From Hysterangium stoloniferum (Eukaryota > Basidiomycota > Agaricomycetes > Hysterangiales > Hysterangiaceae): DNA of 64,000 bases. Positions 11,522-22,396 of the stretch are shown here, in pieces (positions within the stretch are counted from its first letter, which is position 1; each line of letters starts with the position of its first letter). Under the pieces are notes generated by a model. That model was not told where the DNA came from. It did no database searches and was given only the letters and a program-made list of their open reading frames with translations. A program made the translations under genes and the position numbers. The stretch covers positions 310,001 through 374,000 of the forward strand of contig WHVD01000057.1 of NCBI GenBank assembly GCA_015178975.1, written 5' to 3'.

Positions 11522-13993
11522 CTAGGTCTTTTCTCTTTGATTCTTCTCTCGCTCCTCTACAGCGTCTCGCCATGCGCCCTCTTTATAAAGAGTTAGTAGT
11601 ACTAATACATTCATTACAACTATGATCCCGGCCCAAAGTGCATAGAGGCCCCCATCACCCAGTCCGTCCTGGGATATAATAAGAACAGACCATTTACAAA
11701 CTGTGCATCGGCGAGGAAATATACAGTTGCGCACCTGTAATGGGACTGCAATTTCTGTAATGAACCCTCCCACCCCTCGCAAACTATTACATGCAACGGC
11801 TATAGAAGACCGCCCAACATTAGCATCTACAATGTACGCCAGTGTGTTGGAGTATATCCAACTTTTCGATCCCATCAGGAAGAAGAAAATAAAGCAGCAA
11901 ATTATGACGCCTATAGAGAGGAAAACCCAGCAAAGAACAGCGCAAAGCACAACCCGCCGACGTTTACTTTCTTCTCAGCCATCCACCCACATGCAATCAA
12001 GGAGAGCGGGAGAACTAGCATCATCGGTTTGGTACTTTGGAGTCGATCCTAGATATGCTCTGAATAAGCGAGTCATTTATTTAAATTGATAATCACGTAT
12101 TGAATACCTCGCTGCTAGTCTTGCCGTTGGCAAGTCGGTATTTCTGATTCAGAAGGGAACAGTCGGACCATCTACCACCAATAAGACTGCCGCCCATACT
12201 TCTTGGAAAACGGCGAATAGGAGAGACGCCAGGAGAGATAGAAATACATACCAATTCCGAAAGAAAGTAATACAAGCCCGACCTCGAGAGAATTATAATA
12301 TGGCTGAACCGCCAAAGTTCGTACTGCGGTGTAGGTGATGCAATATGCAAAGCTATACAAGGAGGCTGCAACATGCTTCAGTAAAATCAGAAACATAAGA
12401 AGGAAAGGTGACATACAAGACGCAAAAAGAATGGCCAGATTATTTTTCTTCCTCAGCACAGCGATCAAGGGTCGGATAGGGCTTATCTCCTTGATACTCA
12501 GTTTTATCTCATCCAGAATAGGCCGAGGTTGTGCCTCTAGATGCCTCGAGATCGGGAGTGGCGATATCACCTTTTTTTTTCATAATATTCGCCTTTGTGT
12601 AAATTCTGGGCCTTGACATGCAGCTTCTCAGCTCGCTCCTTGGTCATTCGCCGGAGTGCACTCTGACAAGAGAGGCTTCGTTCCCTACGGAATGTATCTT
12701 TGAAGAACACAAAACTCAAGAGAGAAACACCAGCGAATATACACAGGAAGTAGAATGTCGCGCGCCAGGAGAATAGTTGCGTTGCAGCACCACCAATCAG
12801 AGGACCGAGGGATGGGCCTAGAAGAGGCGCGGCGTAGTAAATGCCCACAACGGTTCCCGTTCACGAGGCTCATATATATCCTGTGTAGTTGTAAAAGAGC
12901 ATAACGAATAAAATAAAATAATAAAATAAACACGAAACGCACAACAAGGGTAGCGGGACCGACGGTAGACACGGCGCAACTCTAATTCTAAGGTCACATC
13001 AGCAAATACGTTCTGGGGACTAATCCTCACCCCTGCCCCTTGCAATACTCGCATACCAGTCAAAAAATTCATGGTATTTGCAGAACCTGCGACTCCGCAT
13101 CCGATGACATGAAGCTAATTTTGGTGAAGGTTCCACCGACAGCGAACAAGACGTGGCTCACAGATATAGAAATAAGATAGACACACTTTTGAAATAGATC
13201 GCTGAAATCTAGCAAAGCGGAGTGGGATGGAAAGAGAGAAAGCGTTACTTTACGGTCACGGATCTCGCTGACAGCACTCCAAAACAACGGAGCACTGCCT
13301 TGTATAAGGATGTACGCGGAGAGAGTCTGAGATATCTGTTGATCAGATGCATAAAGCTCCGTTTTGATGTCGTCGATGGCTGCTAAAAACATCGCTAATT
13401 TATATTTTTGTAATAATGTGAAGCAATAACGAGGGTTAAAATCTTTGACAGCTCTACTGTTCCTGGTCAGGTATGAATTCGATCTCAACATGACGACACG
13501 AGGCGAGGGATATTTCTGGAGTTCGTCGAGTTACACGGGGGGCATACTAGTATGCTGGTGAGATATAAATGAATATTGAATCGGTATATCTCATTCCACG
13601 GCATGTCCCAGAATTCATACCGGCGATCATTGAAAAGTCTCAGGATAAAACCAATCAGGCAGGTCACTCACGGCTATATATGTTGGAACCAAGCGTGGCA
13701 CTCAGGGTAACAGAAGAAATGGTGGCAAGGGCAAATATCTTGAAAGAATGTAAGTGAGGGGGAACGTGGACGCATATACCTACCTTTCGTCTCTTGGACC
13801 ATTGTCGGGGGTCATCTTGAACAAGGACATGTTCAATGTCAGTGGGCTGCTCTTCCTCCAAGGCAATTGAGACACCATGAGGTATGGAGACGCCTGTATC
13901 ATGACTGTCATGACTGGTAACGTCAACACTGTCTGCCCTATCGTGGATCGTCAAAACGGCCGTCGGAGTTATTGAAATGCTGCTACCTCGCAT
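11522..13993 (-). pseudogene. MFS drug:H+ antiporter copy A, frameshifted
   Basis: Third member of the DHA1-like transporter array, closely matching copies B and C in exon order, intron positions and wording (QDDPRQWSKRRK, LFWSAVSEIRDRK, IGGAATQLFSWRATFYF, TLAYIVDANVGRSS, EKNQREKT end). Two lesions break the frame. At 12856-12858 a run of three C replaces the four C of copies B and C, shifting the frame right after DIYEPRER. At about 12567-12590 a short stretch is lost in the acidic central loop, and translation stops at TGA (12567-12569). Smaller in-frame losses also occur (VQPYYNS lacks a residue; NSLRGVGGF lacks one or two). The upstream TATA-like box present in B and C is changed here (14033-14038). 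No second ATG rescues a full transporter, so it is probably non-functional, barring sequencing error. Confidence 0.82.
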
Positions 13994-15267
13994 GTATGTC
14001 TATATAGGTAACCCAACCTCCCACAAATTCAGTTCATATGCAAAAGCGGGGGTAGGATGGCGTCCGGGATGAGGCTAGAGCATTCATGCCTCGTACTCAC
14101 TCACTCCCAACCGTAATTCGGCAACCAGTTGCATTGGGACAGACTCATCCGTAACTGCCGAGAGTGCCTGGGGACTTTACAAACCGAATTCGACCGCCAA
14201 CACTTTACTTAGTGTCAAGCCGCTATAGGCGACTTCATGTCTGCCGCCTTTGACAATTAAGAGAGTCATGAGGTTCATATCCAGGGGGTATTATCAATAA
14301 TGGCTCTTAGTGTACACTTACGGTAAACGGGTATCGGAAAAGTACATTTGCTGTCTGAAAATCCTTCCAAACTACAGTTCGCTTGACTACTGGGTGCCTC
14401 GTCCTTAATGGTAGACATTGACGGCTTTGACAAAGAAGTTCTTGGAACCCCAACCCCGTCTGGTTGCCACTTAGTGATGAAAGAAGACGTCAGTGATTTT
14501 ATCATGTAGCTTTTGCAAAATATAATGTTAATCTAGATCTCGCTATCCAGGTCCGAATGACACAGGAACATGCCATGGAGATACGTTATCGAACCGCTGT
14601 ACAAGTCACGATCGATAGGTCGTTGTCTTCGGCCTGAACTCGGTGCAGTGCTATCGTCTACCTGAAATCTAAGGAATGAAGGGTTCATCTTTATCTAACA
14701 GTATTCCTTAGCCCATTTCCGAAAAAATACAATCCACAAACTGGATGAGTTCAGCATGCCATTTGATGTATATGTCGCTACTCTAACAACAGAAGGCAAT
14801 GACAATCATAGAGTCCCGACACATTGGCGGAACGGGCAGCGTTTCGCGGATCAGCTGTTGAGTTACATTAGCTGCCTTGTAAGCCTAACCTCTCAGTGAA
14901 TCTACTGTTCACTGAGAGGTACACACACTACTCCTCTATTTTACTATGATAGTTTACTTACATTTTCCTTAGCTATCATAGAACTGCGCACATAACTTTA
15001 ATAGCTAGGTGCCTCACAATTAGAAGTGACGTTTAATATGTATATTAATTTCATGCCACTCACCAAAACTACAAAGGCTGACGCTCTTAATCTACCTACA
15101 TATTACAGACTCTTTTTATCTACAGCATCTATCATCCATCGTTCGTTGACTTGTATACGGTAGGGCCCCGATATAATATGCGACATGTATATATCAACCA
15201 ATTTTAACTTATTTCAAATGCACTTTGAGAGGACGGAGCATTCTCCTAATATGTACAACTTCAAGTT
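13994..15267. repeat. Spacer between transporter copies A and B
   Basis: Contains the copy A promoter region (about 13994-14200), a block at 14270-14390 shared with 18100-18200 and 22112-22230 (acttacggta core), and then sequence shared with 8340-9142. The last 100 bases match the common 3' flank of the transporters. No gene is supported. Two inverted repeats at 14889-14981 are listed separately. Confidence 0.6.
14889..14981. repeat. Two adjacent inverted repeats
   Basis: First, cctctcagtgaa (14889-14900) and its exact complement ttcactgagagg (14908-14919) enclose a 7-base loop. Second, ctatgatag (14944-14952) and ctatcatag (14973-14981) enclose a 20-base loop. They could be cruciform-prone sites or footprints of an excised element. 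I see no terminator or RNA-gene context for them. Confidence 0.6.
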
Positions 15268-17789
15268 CTAGGTCTTCTCTCTTTGATTCTTCTCCCGCTC
15301 CTCTGCCGCCTCTCGCCATGCGCCCCCTTTATAAAGAGTTAGTAGAACTAATACATTCATTGCAACCATGATCCCGGCCCAAAGAGTATAGAGGCCCCCA
15401 TCGCCCAGTCCGTCCTGAAATATATAAAAAAAAAGATCATTTACAAACTGTGAATCGGCGAGGAAATATACAGTTGCACACCTGTAATGGAACTGCAATT
15501 TCTGCAGCAATGAACGCTCCCATCCCTCGGAACAAGCTATTACAAGCAACGGCTATAGAAGACCGCCCAACATTAGCATCTACAATGTACGCCAGTGTGC
15601 TGGAGTATATCCAACTTTTTGATCCCATCAGGAATAAGAAAATAAAGCAGTAAATTATGACGCCCACACAGAGGAAAACCCAGCAAGGAAGAGTGTAACG
15701 CACAACCCGCCGACGTTTACTTTCTTCTCAGCCATCCACCCATATGCAATCAAAGAGAGCGGGAGAACTAGCATCATTGGTTTCGTACTTTGGAGTCGAT
15801 CCTAGATATGCTCTGAATAAGCGAGTCATTTATTGAAATTGACAATCACGTATTAAATACCTCGCTCTTAGTCTTACCGTTGGCAAGCCGGTATTTCCTA
15901 AGGGAATAGTCGGACCATCTACCACCAATGAGACTGCCCCCCATACTTCCTGAAAAACAGTAAAAGGAGAGACGCCAGGAGAGATAGAGATAGAAATGCA
16001 TACCAATTCCGAAAGAAAGTAATACAAGTCCAACCTCGAAAGAATTATAATGATATGGCTGAACCGCTAAAGTTCGCACTGCGGTGTAGGTGATGCAGTA
16101 TGTGAAACCAAACAGGGAAGCTGCAACATATTTCGGTAAAATCAGAAACATAAGAAGGAAAGGAGACATACAAGACGCAAAAAGAACGGCGAGATTATTT
16201 TTCCTCTTCAGCACAGCGATCAAAGGTCGGATAGGGCTAATCTCCTTGATACTCAGTTTCATCTCATCCAGCATAGGCTGAGGTTGTGCCTCTAGATCGG
16301 GAGTGGCGCTATCACCGGTTTCACGTTCCTTTTCATAAGAATCACTTTTGGGTAATTTCTCTGCCTTGGTATGCAGCTTCTCAGCTCGCTCTTTGGTCGC
16401 TCGCCGGAGTGCACTCTGATAGGAGAGGCTTCGTTCCCTACGGAATGTATCTTTGAAGAACACAAAACTCAAGAGAGAAACACCGGCAAATATACACAGG
16501 AAGTAGAATGTCGCACGCCAGGAGAATAGTTGCGTTGCAGCACCACCAATCAGAGGACCAAGGGATGGGCCTAGAAGAGGTGCGGCGAAGTAAATGCCCA
16601 CGACGGTTCCCCGTTCACGAGGCTCATATATGTCCTGTGTAGTTGCATAGGAAAATAAACGGAATAAACTACAATAATAAAATAAACACGAGACGCACGG
16701 CAAGCGTAGCAGCACCGATGGCGAGCACAGCACTACCCTAATTCCAAGGTCATATCAGCAAATATGTTTTGGGGAACTAATTCTCACCCCTGTCCCTTGT
16801 AATATTCGCATACCCGTCAAAACATTCATAGTATTTGCAGAACCTGCGACTCCGCACCCAATGACGTAAAGCTAATATTATTTTGGTCAAGGTTCCGTCG
16901 ATGGCGAATGAAACATCTCTCACAGATATAGAAATAAGGTAGACAAACTTTCAAAACAGAGCACCGAAATTTAGTCAAAGCGGAGTAGGATGGTAGGAGA
17001 GTAAGCGTTACTTTACGGCCACGGATCTCGCTGACAGCACTCCAAAACAACGGAACGATGCCCTGCGCAAGGATGAAGGTGGCGAGAGTCAGCGATATCT
17101 GTTGATTAGATGCGTGGAGTTCCGTTTTGATGTCGTCGATGGCAGCTACAACATCGGTAATTGAGTATATTTTTGTAATAATGTGAAGCAATAATGAGGG
17201 TTAAAAATTCGATGGACTCTTCAAGGTCCTGGTCTGGTGTCTGGTATGAATTGGATCTGAACCGCATACATTGTGGATGGATGACAACACGAGGTGGGGG
17301 ATATTTTGAAACCCACTAAGTTACGCAGGAGCGTACTAGCGCACTAGTGCGGTGTGAGTAAAAATTGAATTGATATAGGAATATCTCATTCCAGGGCACG
17401 TCCCGGAATGTGTCCATTGAAAAAAAAAAGTCGCTGAATAATACTAATCAGACAAGTTACTCACGGTTATATATGTTGACACCAAGTGTTGCAATCAGGG
17501 CAGCAGAGGCAATGGTGGCAAGAGTAAATGTCTTGAAAGAATGTAAGCAGGGGGGTGGAATGTGGACGCATATAACTACCTTTCGTCCCTTGGACCATTT
17601 TCGGGGGTCATCTTGAACAAGGACATGTTCAATGTCAGCAGGCTGCTCTTCCTCCACGACCTTCGGGACACCATGAGATATGGGGAGGCCTTTATCATGC
17701 TTGTCGTGGCTGGGAACCTCAACACTGTCCGCCCTATCGTAAATTGTCGAAACGGCCGTCGGCGTTGTTGAAGTACTGCTATCCTGCAT
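15268..17789 (-). CDS. MFS drug:H+ antiporter (DHA1-like) copy B
   Basis: Predicted 12-TM plasma-membrane exporter of the DHA1 (Qdr/Tpo-like) group; substrate unknown. Eleven introns are read, giving about 530 residues with no lesion. The N-terminal cytosolic tail is acidic (VVEEEQPADIEHVLVQDDPRKW, read in two parts), followed by TLATIASAALIATLG-VNIYNP (TM1), SQQ/NQQISLTLATFILAQG, then VSEIRGRK (motif A region). Further on come YVIGCGVAGSA, DIYEPRERGTVVG, LLGPSLGPLIGG (motif C, antiporter signature) and FSWRATFYFLCIFAG. A charged central loop of about 90 residues precedes the second half, which includes MGGSLIGGRWSDYSL and TLAYIVDANVGRSS and ends EKNQREKT. Intron 2 (17146-17464, 319 bp) is unusually long. 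A TATA-like box, read on the minus strand as tataaa, is at 17834-17839, 45 nt before the ATG. Confidence 0.85.
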
Positions 17790-18989
17790 GTATGTTCTAT
17801 ATGGGTAACCTAACCCCCTTCCAACTGACTCGGTTTATATGCAAAAACAAGCGTAGAATGGACGTCCAGAAAGTCAGAGCCATAAAAATACTCGTGACCC
17901 TTACTCACTCTCAACGTAATTCGGTAACCAGTTGCATATCCCGGCCGGCATCAGACAGATTTATCTGTGGTCGCCGACTCGGAATGTGCCAGGGACTTAG
18001 GGGGGCGAGTTCGGCGGCCAAAACTTGACACCCTGACCTAGCCGGCCGCAACGACCACTCCGATTATAGGTAGACAGTTGGACACGTAAAAGTGTCATGA
18101 GGTCCGGTTTCGGGGATTATTATTAATGTTTCTAAGTGATACTTACGGTAGGTGTCAGAACCCTTTGTTTGTCTGCAAATCCTCGTATGACTATAGTTCG
18201 CTTGCTAACAAAGAAGTGTTTGAAAGGCCTTGCACTGCACAAGTCCAAACCTAAAAGGAATCCAATAATTTCTGAGAAAGGACCATCATGCTTAACATAC
18301 CAGAGTTGATAACGGCCTGTTGACGAGGGGAGAAAAGTAAACAAACAAAGAAGGCAAATAAACTCACCCTAATGGTCAGACGCCCCTCTCAATGTCTCAT
18401 TTTGGTATTAATCAAAGATAGATCCGAATTGGAAAAGAGACGACAAAACTCAGACACAAAAACACAAGGACGAAATACCAAACCATTGTAGATCGCATAT
18501 CGTTGGGGTTGCCAAAGGTCAGTTCGGTCCGGTTTTTCGTAAGAGAGCCTTGAACCGAACCCCCCTCCCCCCCCCGACCAAGTCCCTTTTCCGGGTCAAT
18601 TGCGCATCTCAAACGCATCGCATAAGTATGTTATAATGAGTCTAGATGAAACACATAGGATATGCAAGTACCCTATTTTATTCAAGGATTACCCGTTCCT
18701 CAACTGCGCGTCGTCGTCGTTAACGGCAAATAAAATAATAGAGAAAAAATAAACATTATCCTCCAAAATGAGGATATAAAAGTAACACGGAGAACGATAA
18801 ACACGGCATACTGAACGTTGAGCCATGTGGTACAATACTGCCGCGATGATCATTATGAAGATTGACGTGGTAAAATACGATGGACAGAATCACACCAGCG
18901 GGCCGGCACTGCCCGTTGGAGTAATTGCAGTAAGTTGTCAGTCCATGACATAGATGTGGAAGGATTGAGTTGAGTTGCATAAGATTAAT
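17790..18989. other. Spacer between transporter copies B and C, promoter side
   Basis: The first 400 bases hold the copy B promoter (TATA-like box at 17834-17839) and the block around 18100-18200 shared with the other two units. From about 18350 to 18960 the sequence has no counterpart that I can see next to the other copies. It contains a C-rich run (about 18559-18576). No gene is supported. Confidence 0.5.
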
Positions 18990-19150
18990 CTAAAAATACC
19001 TGTGCAGTGATCTGCAGTCGGTGTATCTGGATGTTGCTCTAACGCTATCTACACAGAATCGAACTTGACTCCATTTCTTTGGGGATAGTAGCACAGTACC
19101 CATTTGTCGACAACTGTGATTACGGAGGCCAACGCTACTAGTCCCTTACT
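18990..19150 (-). pseudogene. 3' fragment of the Rad60/NIP45-like gene
   Basis: Read on the minus strand, this stretch matches the last exon of the SUMO-like-domain gene at 22397-24161. Shared runs are gtcaagttcgaytctgtgt, gagcaacatccagatacacc versus aagcaacatccggatacacc, and the same order of flanking words. It carries substitutions and small indels that destroy the frame. It is a truncated copy left when the transporter unit was duplicated together with the end of its neighbour, so it marks one breakpoint of the duplication. The exact limits are approximate. Confidence 0.75.
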
Positions 19151-19338
19151 TGCGACGTATTTTACTCTACGGTAGTTATCATCGCATTGTTCACTTGTCA
19201 TACGGAAAAGTCCCGATAGGCACCCGATATAAATTGCAAAATGTATCAATCAGCTTTGACCCACTTCTAATCTATTTGGTCAACTTAATACACATTGAGA
19301 GGGCGGCGGAATGTTCCCCTAGCACATAACTTCAAGTT
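19151..19338. repeat. Common 3' flank of the transporter units
   Basis: Matches the 3' flanks of copies A and B (tacgg...cccgatataa..tgc.a.atgtatcaa, then cac.ttgagagg, then the transporter end). Present also at 9040-9142 without a transporter attached. Confidence 0.6.
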
Positions 19339-21821
19339 CTATGTCTTTTCTCTTTGGTTCTTCTCTCGCTCTTCTGCCGCCTCTCGCCATACGCCACCTT
19401 TATGAAGGGTCAATAGAACTAACGCATTAACCACAACCATGATCCCGGCCCAAAGTGTGTAGAGACCTCCATCACCCAGTCCATCCTAGAAAATTATAAA
19501 AAGCAGATGATATACAAGCTGTGAAGTGAGCGGGTGCCAAAGAATATATCTGCGCACCTGTAATGGAACTGCGATCTCTGCGGCAATGAAGCCTGCGACC
19601 CCTCGTAATAGGGCATTACATGCAACGGCTGTAGAAGACCGGCCAACATTAGCATCTACAACATACGCCAGTGTGCTGGAGTATATCCAACTTTTTGATC
19701 CCATCAGGGATAAGAAAATAAAGCAGTAAAGTATGACGCCCACATAGAGGAAAACCCAGCAAAGAAGAGCGCAACACACAACCCGCCGACGTTTACTTTC
19801 TTCTCAGCCATCCACCCATATGCTATCAAGGAGAGCGGGAGAACTAGCATCATTGGTTTCGTACTTTGGAGTCGATCCTGGATATGCTCTAAATAAGGGA
19901 GTCAATAAATTGACAGCCATGTATTGAATACCTCGCTGTTAGTCCTGCCATTGGCAAGCCGGTATTTCGCAAGGGAATAGTCGGACCATCTACCACCGAT
20001 GAGACTACCCCCCATACATCCTGGAAAACGGTGAATAGGAGAGATGCCAGGAGAGAAAAAGATAGAAATGCATACCAACTCCGAAAGAAAGTAATACGAG
20101 TCCAACCTGGAAGGAATCATAATGATATGGCTGCACCGCCAAAGTTCGCACTACGGTGTAAGTGATGCAAAATGAAAAACCAAACAAAGCGGCTGCAACG
20201 GACTTCAAAATCAGAAACACAAGAGTGGGAAGTGACATACAAGAGGCCAAAAGAATGGCAAGATTATTTTTCCGCCTCAGTACAGCGATCAAAGGCTGGA
20301 TAGGCCTTATATCCTTGATACTCAGTTTCATCTCATCCAGAACAGGCTGTGCCTCTAGATTGGGAATGACGCTATCCATGGTATCACGTTTCTCCTCGTA
20401 AGATTCTCTTTTGAGTGACTTCTCTGCCTCAGCACACAACTTCTCAGCCCGCTCTTTGGTCGCTCGCTGGAGTGCACCTTGGTAAGAAAGGCTTCGTTCC
20501 CTACGGAATGTATCTTTGAAGAACACAAAACTGAAGAGAGATACACCAGCAAAGATACACAGGAGGTAGAATGTGCCACGCCAGGAGAATAGTTGCGTTG
20601 CGGCACCACCAATCAGAGGACCAAGGGATGGACCTAAAAGAGGTGCGGCGTAATATATGCCTACTACTCTTCCCCGTTCATGAGGCTCATAAATGTCCTG
20701 TGTGGTTGTAAAGGGACATATCAAATAACACACAATAGCGAAACGCACGGCAAGCGTACTGGCGCCGATGGTGAGCACGGCGCCACCCTATTTTCTGAGG
20801 TCACATCAAATACGTTCTGAGGAATTAATTCTCACCCCTAACGCTTGCAATACTCGCATACCCGTCAAAACGGCCATAGTGCTTGCAGAGCCTGCAACTC
20901 CGCATGCAATGACATAGAACTAACGCTTTGGTCAACATTCCACTGATGGCGAATAAAAAATTGCTCACAGATACAGAAATAAGATAGACGAACTTTCAAA
21001 AAAAAGATGGACGGAATTTAGTAAAACAGCAGTGATGTGGAAAAAGAGAAAGTTTTACTTTACGGCCATGAATCTCGCTGACAGCACTCCAAAACAATGG
21101 AATGGTGCCCTGCACAAGAATGGACACGGAGAGACTCAAAGATATTTGTTGATCAGACGCATGGAGTTCCGCTTTGATATCGTCAATGGCAGCTAAGACA
21201 TCGTCAAGTAAGTATACTTCTATAATAATGTGAAACAGTAACAAGGGCCGGAAAATCGATGTACTCTTTAATCCCTGATGATTTCAAAATGCACATATTA
21301 GTGGATTTGTGACGACGCGAGGCCAGGGGTATCCTGAAGCCTGTCAAGTTACGCAGGGAAGTATATTGATATACTGGTGCGATATAGGGGAAAACTGAAT
21401 CAGAATGGAGGCATTCCATTCCACGGCACGTCTCAGAATTCATACCGGCGACTATTGAAAAGCCTTTGGATGAAAATAATCAGGCAAGTCACTCACGGTT
21501 ATATATGTTGATACCAAGCATTGAAATCAGGGCTGCAGCGGCAATGATGACAAGTGTAAATGTCTTGAAAGAATCTAAGCAGGGGGACAGAACGCGCCAG
21601 CATACACCTACCTTGCGTCTCTTGGACCATTGTCGGGGGTCATCTTGAACATAGACATGTTCAATGTCAGGAGGCTGCTCTTCCTCCACAATCTTCGAGA
21701 CAACATGAGCCATGGGAACGCTTGTATCATGCTTGTCATGACCGCGAACGTCAACACTGTCCGCCCTATCATGAATTGTCGAAACGGCCGTTGAAGATGT
21801 TAAGATGTTGTTATCCTGCAT
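19339..21821 (-). CDS. MFS drug:H+ antiporter (DHA1-like) copy C
   Basis: Paralogue of copy B with the same 12-exon structure and no lesion, about 525 residues. Readable hallmarks include VQDDPRQWSKRRK, TFTLVIIAAAALISMLG (TM1), SDQQISLSLSVSILVQG, WSAVSEIHGRK, YVIACGVAGSAS, DIYEPHERGRVVG, GPSLGPLIGGAATQ (antiporter motif C), SFCITYTVVRTLAVQPY, CMGGSLIGGRWSDYSL and TLAYVVDANVGRSS. It ends EKNQREKT. In the motif A position it has HGRK where copy B has RGRK. The central loop (RRERSLSYQGALQR onward) is shorter than in B. Intron 2 is 304 bp. A TATA-like box (minus-strand tataaa) at 21864-21869 lies 43 nt before the ATG. It is next to the intact Rad60-like gene and may therefore sit in the ancestral position of the array, which is inference. 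Confidence 0.85.
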
Positions 21822-22396
21822 ATATGTCTATGTGGGTAACTTTACCCGCTTCCACTGACTCAGTTTATATGCATAATGACGTCCGGAATAGGGCCAGCCT
21901 CACGGCAATTAAAATACTCGTGACTCTCACTTGTTCACCTCCAACCCGTAATTCGGCAGCTCTCTGTATCTCCCGGCATGGGACAGTTAACCAGTAGCTG
22001 CCGAGAGTGGCTGGGGACCTTCCGGAGCGAGTTCGGCCGCTAACATTTTACGTAGTGCCAAGGGGCCCCTTCAAGTTACAGTTAGATAGATGGTTAGACA
22101 CATAAAATTATGAGGTCCAGACTTAGGTGTATTACCAATAATGTTTTCCAAGTGATACTTACGGTAACGGGTGTCGGGAAACTACATTTTTTATCCTCAA
22201 ATCCTCCCATGACTATAGGCTCGCTTGCTATTGGCTGACTCGGGCTTAATATATAGTAGACATAGACGACCTTGGCAAAGAGTGCCTGAGAAGGGCTTGC
22301 ATTCACGGACTTACGAGAGATACACAATGAATTGATCTGCATGCGACTGAGTAACCACAAAACCAGGTGAATAAAACCCACACAGCAGATATTCGG
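21822..22396. promoter_or_regulatory. Upstream region of transporter copy C
   Basis: Carries the TATA-like box at 21864-21869, a block (about 21950-22060) shared with 17930-18010 and 14100-14200, and a second block (22112-22240) shared with 18100-18200 and 14270-14390. Such three-way conservation in non-coding duplicates may be regulatory, or may reflect the age of the duplication only. On the minus strand the second block encodes a similar short peptide in copies A and C (EGFSDSKCTFP versus GGFEDKKCSFP), so a small exon is possible. Confidence 0.45.

Noticed and set aside
11522..22396. Secondary-metabolite gene cluster centred on the three exporters
   Set aside because: No synthase, P450, methyltransferase or cluster regulator lies among them; the neighbours are duplicated spacers and a SUMO-domain gene.
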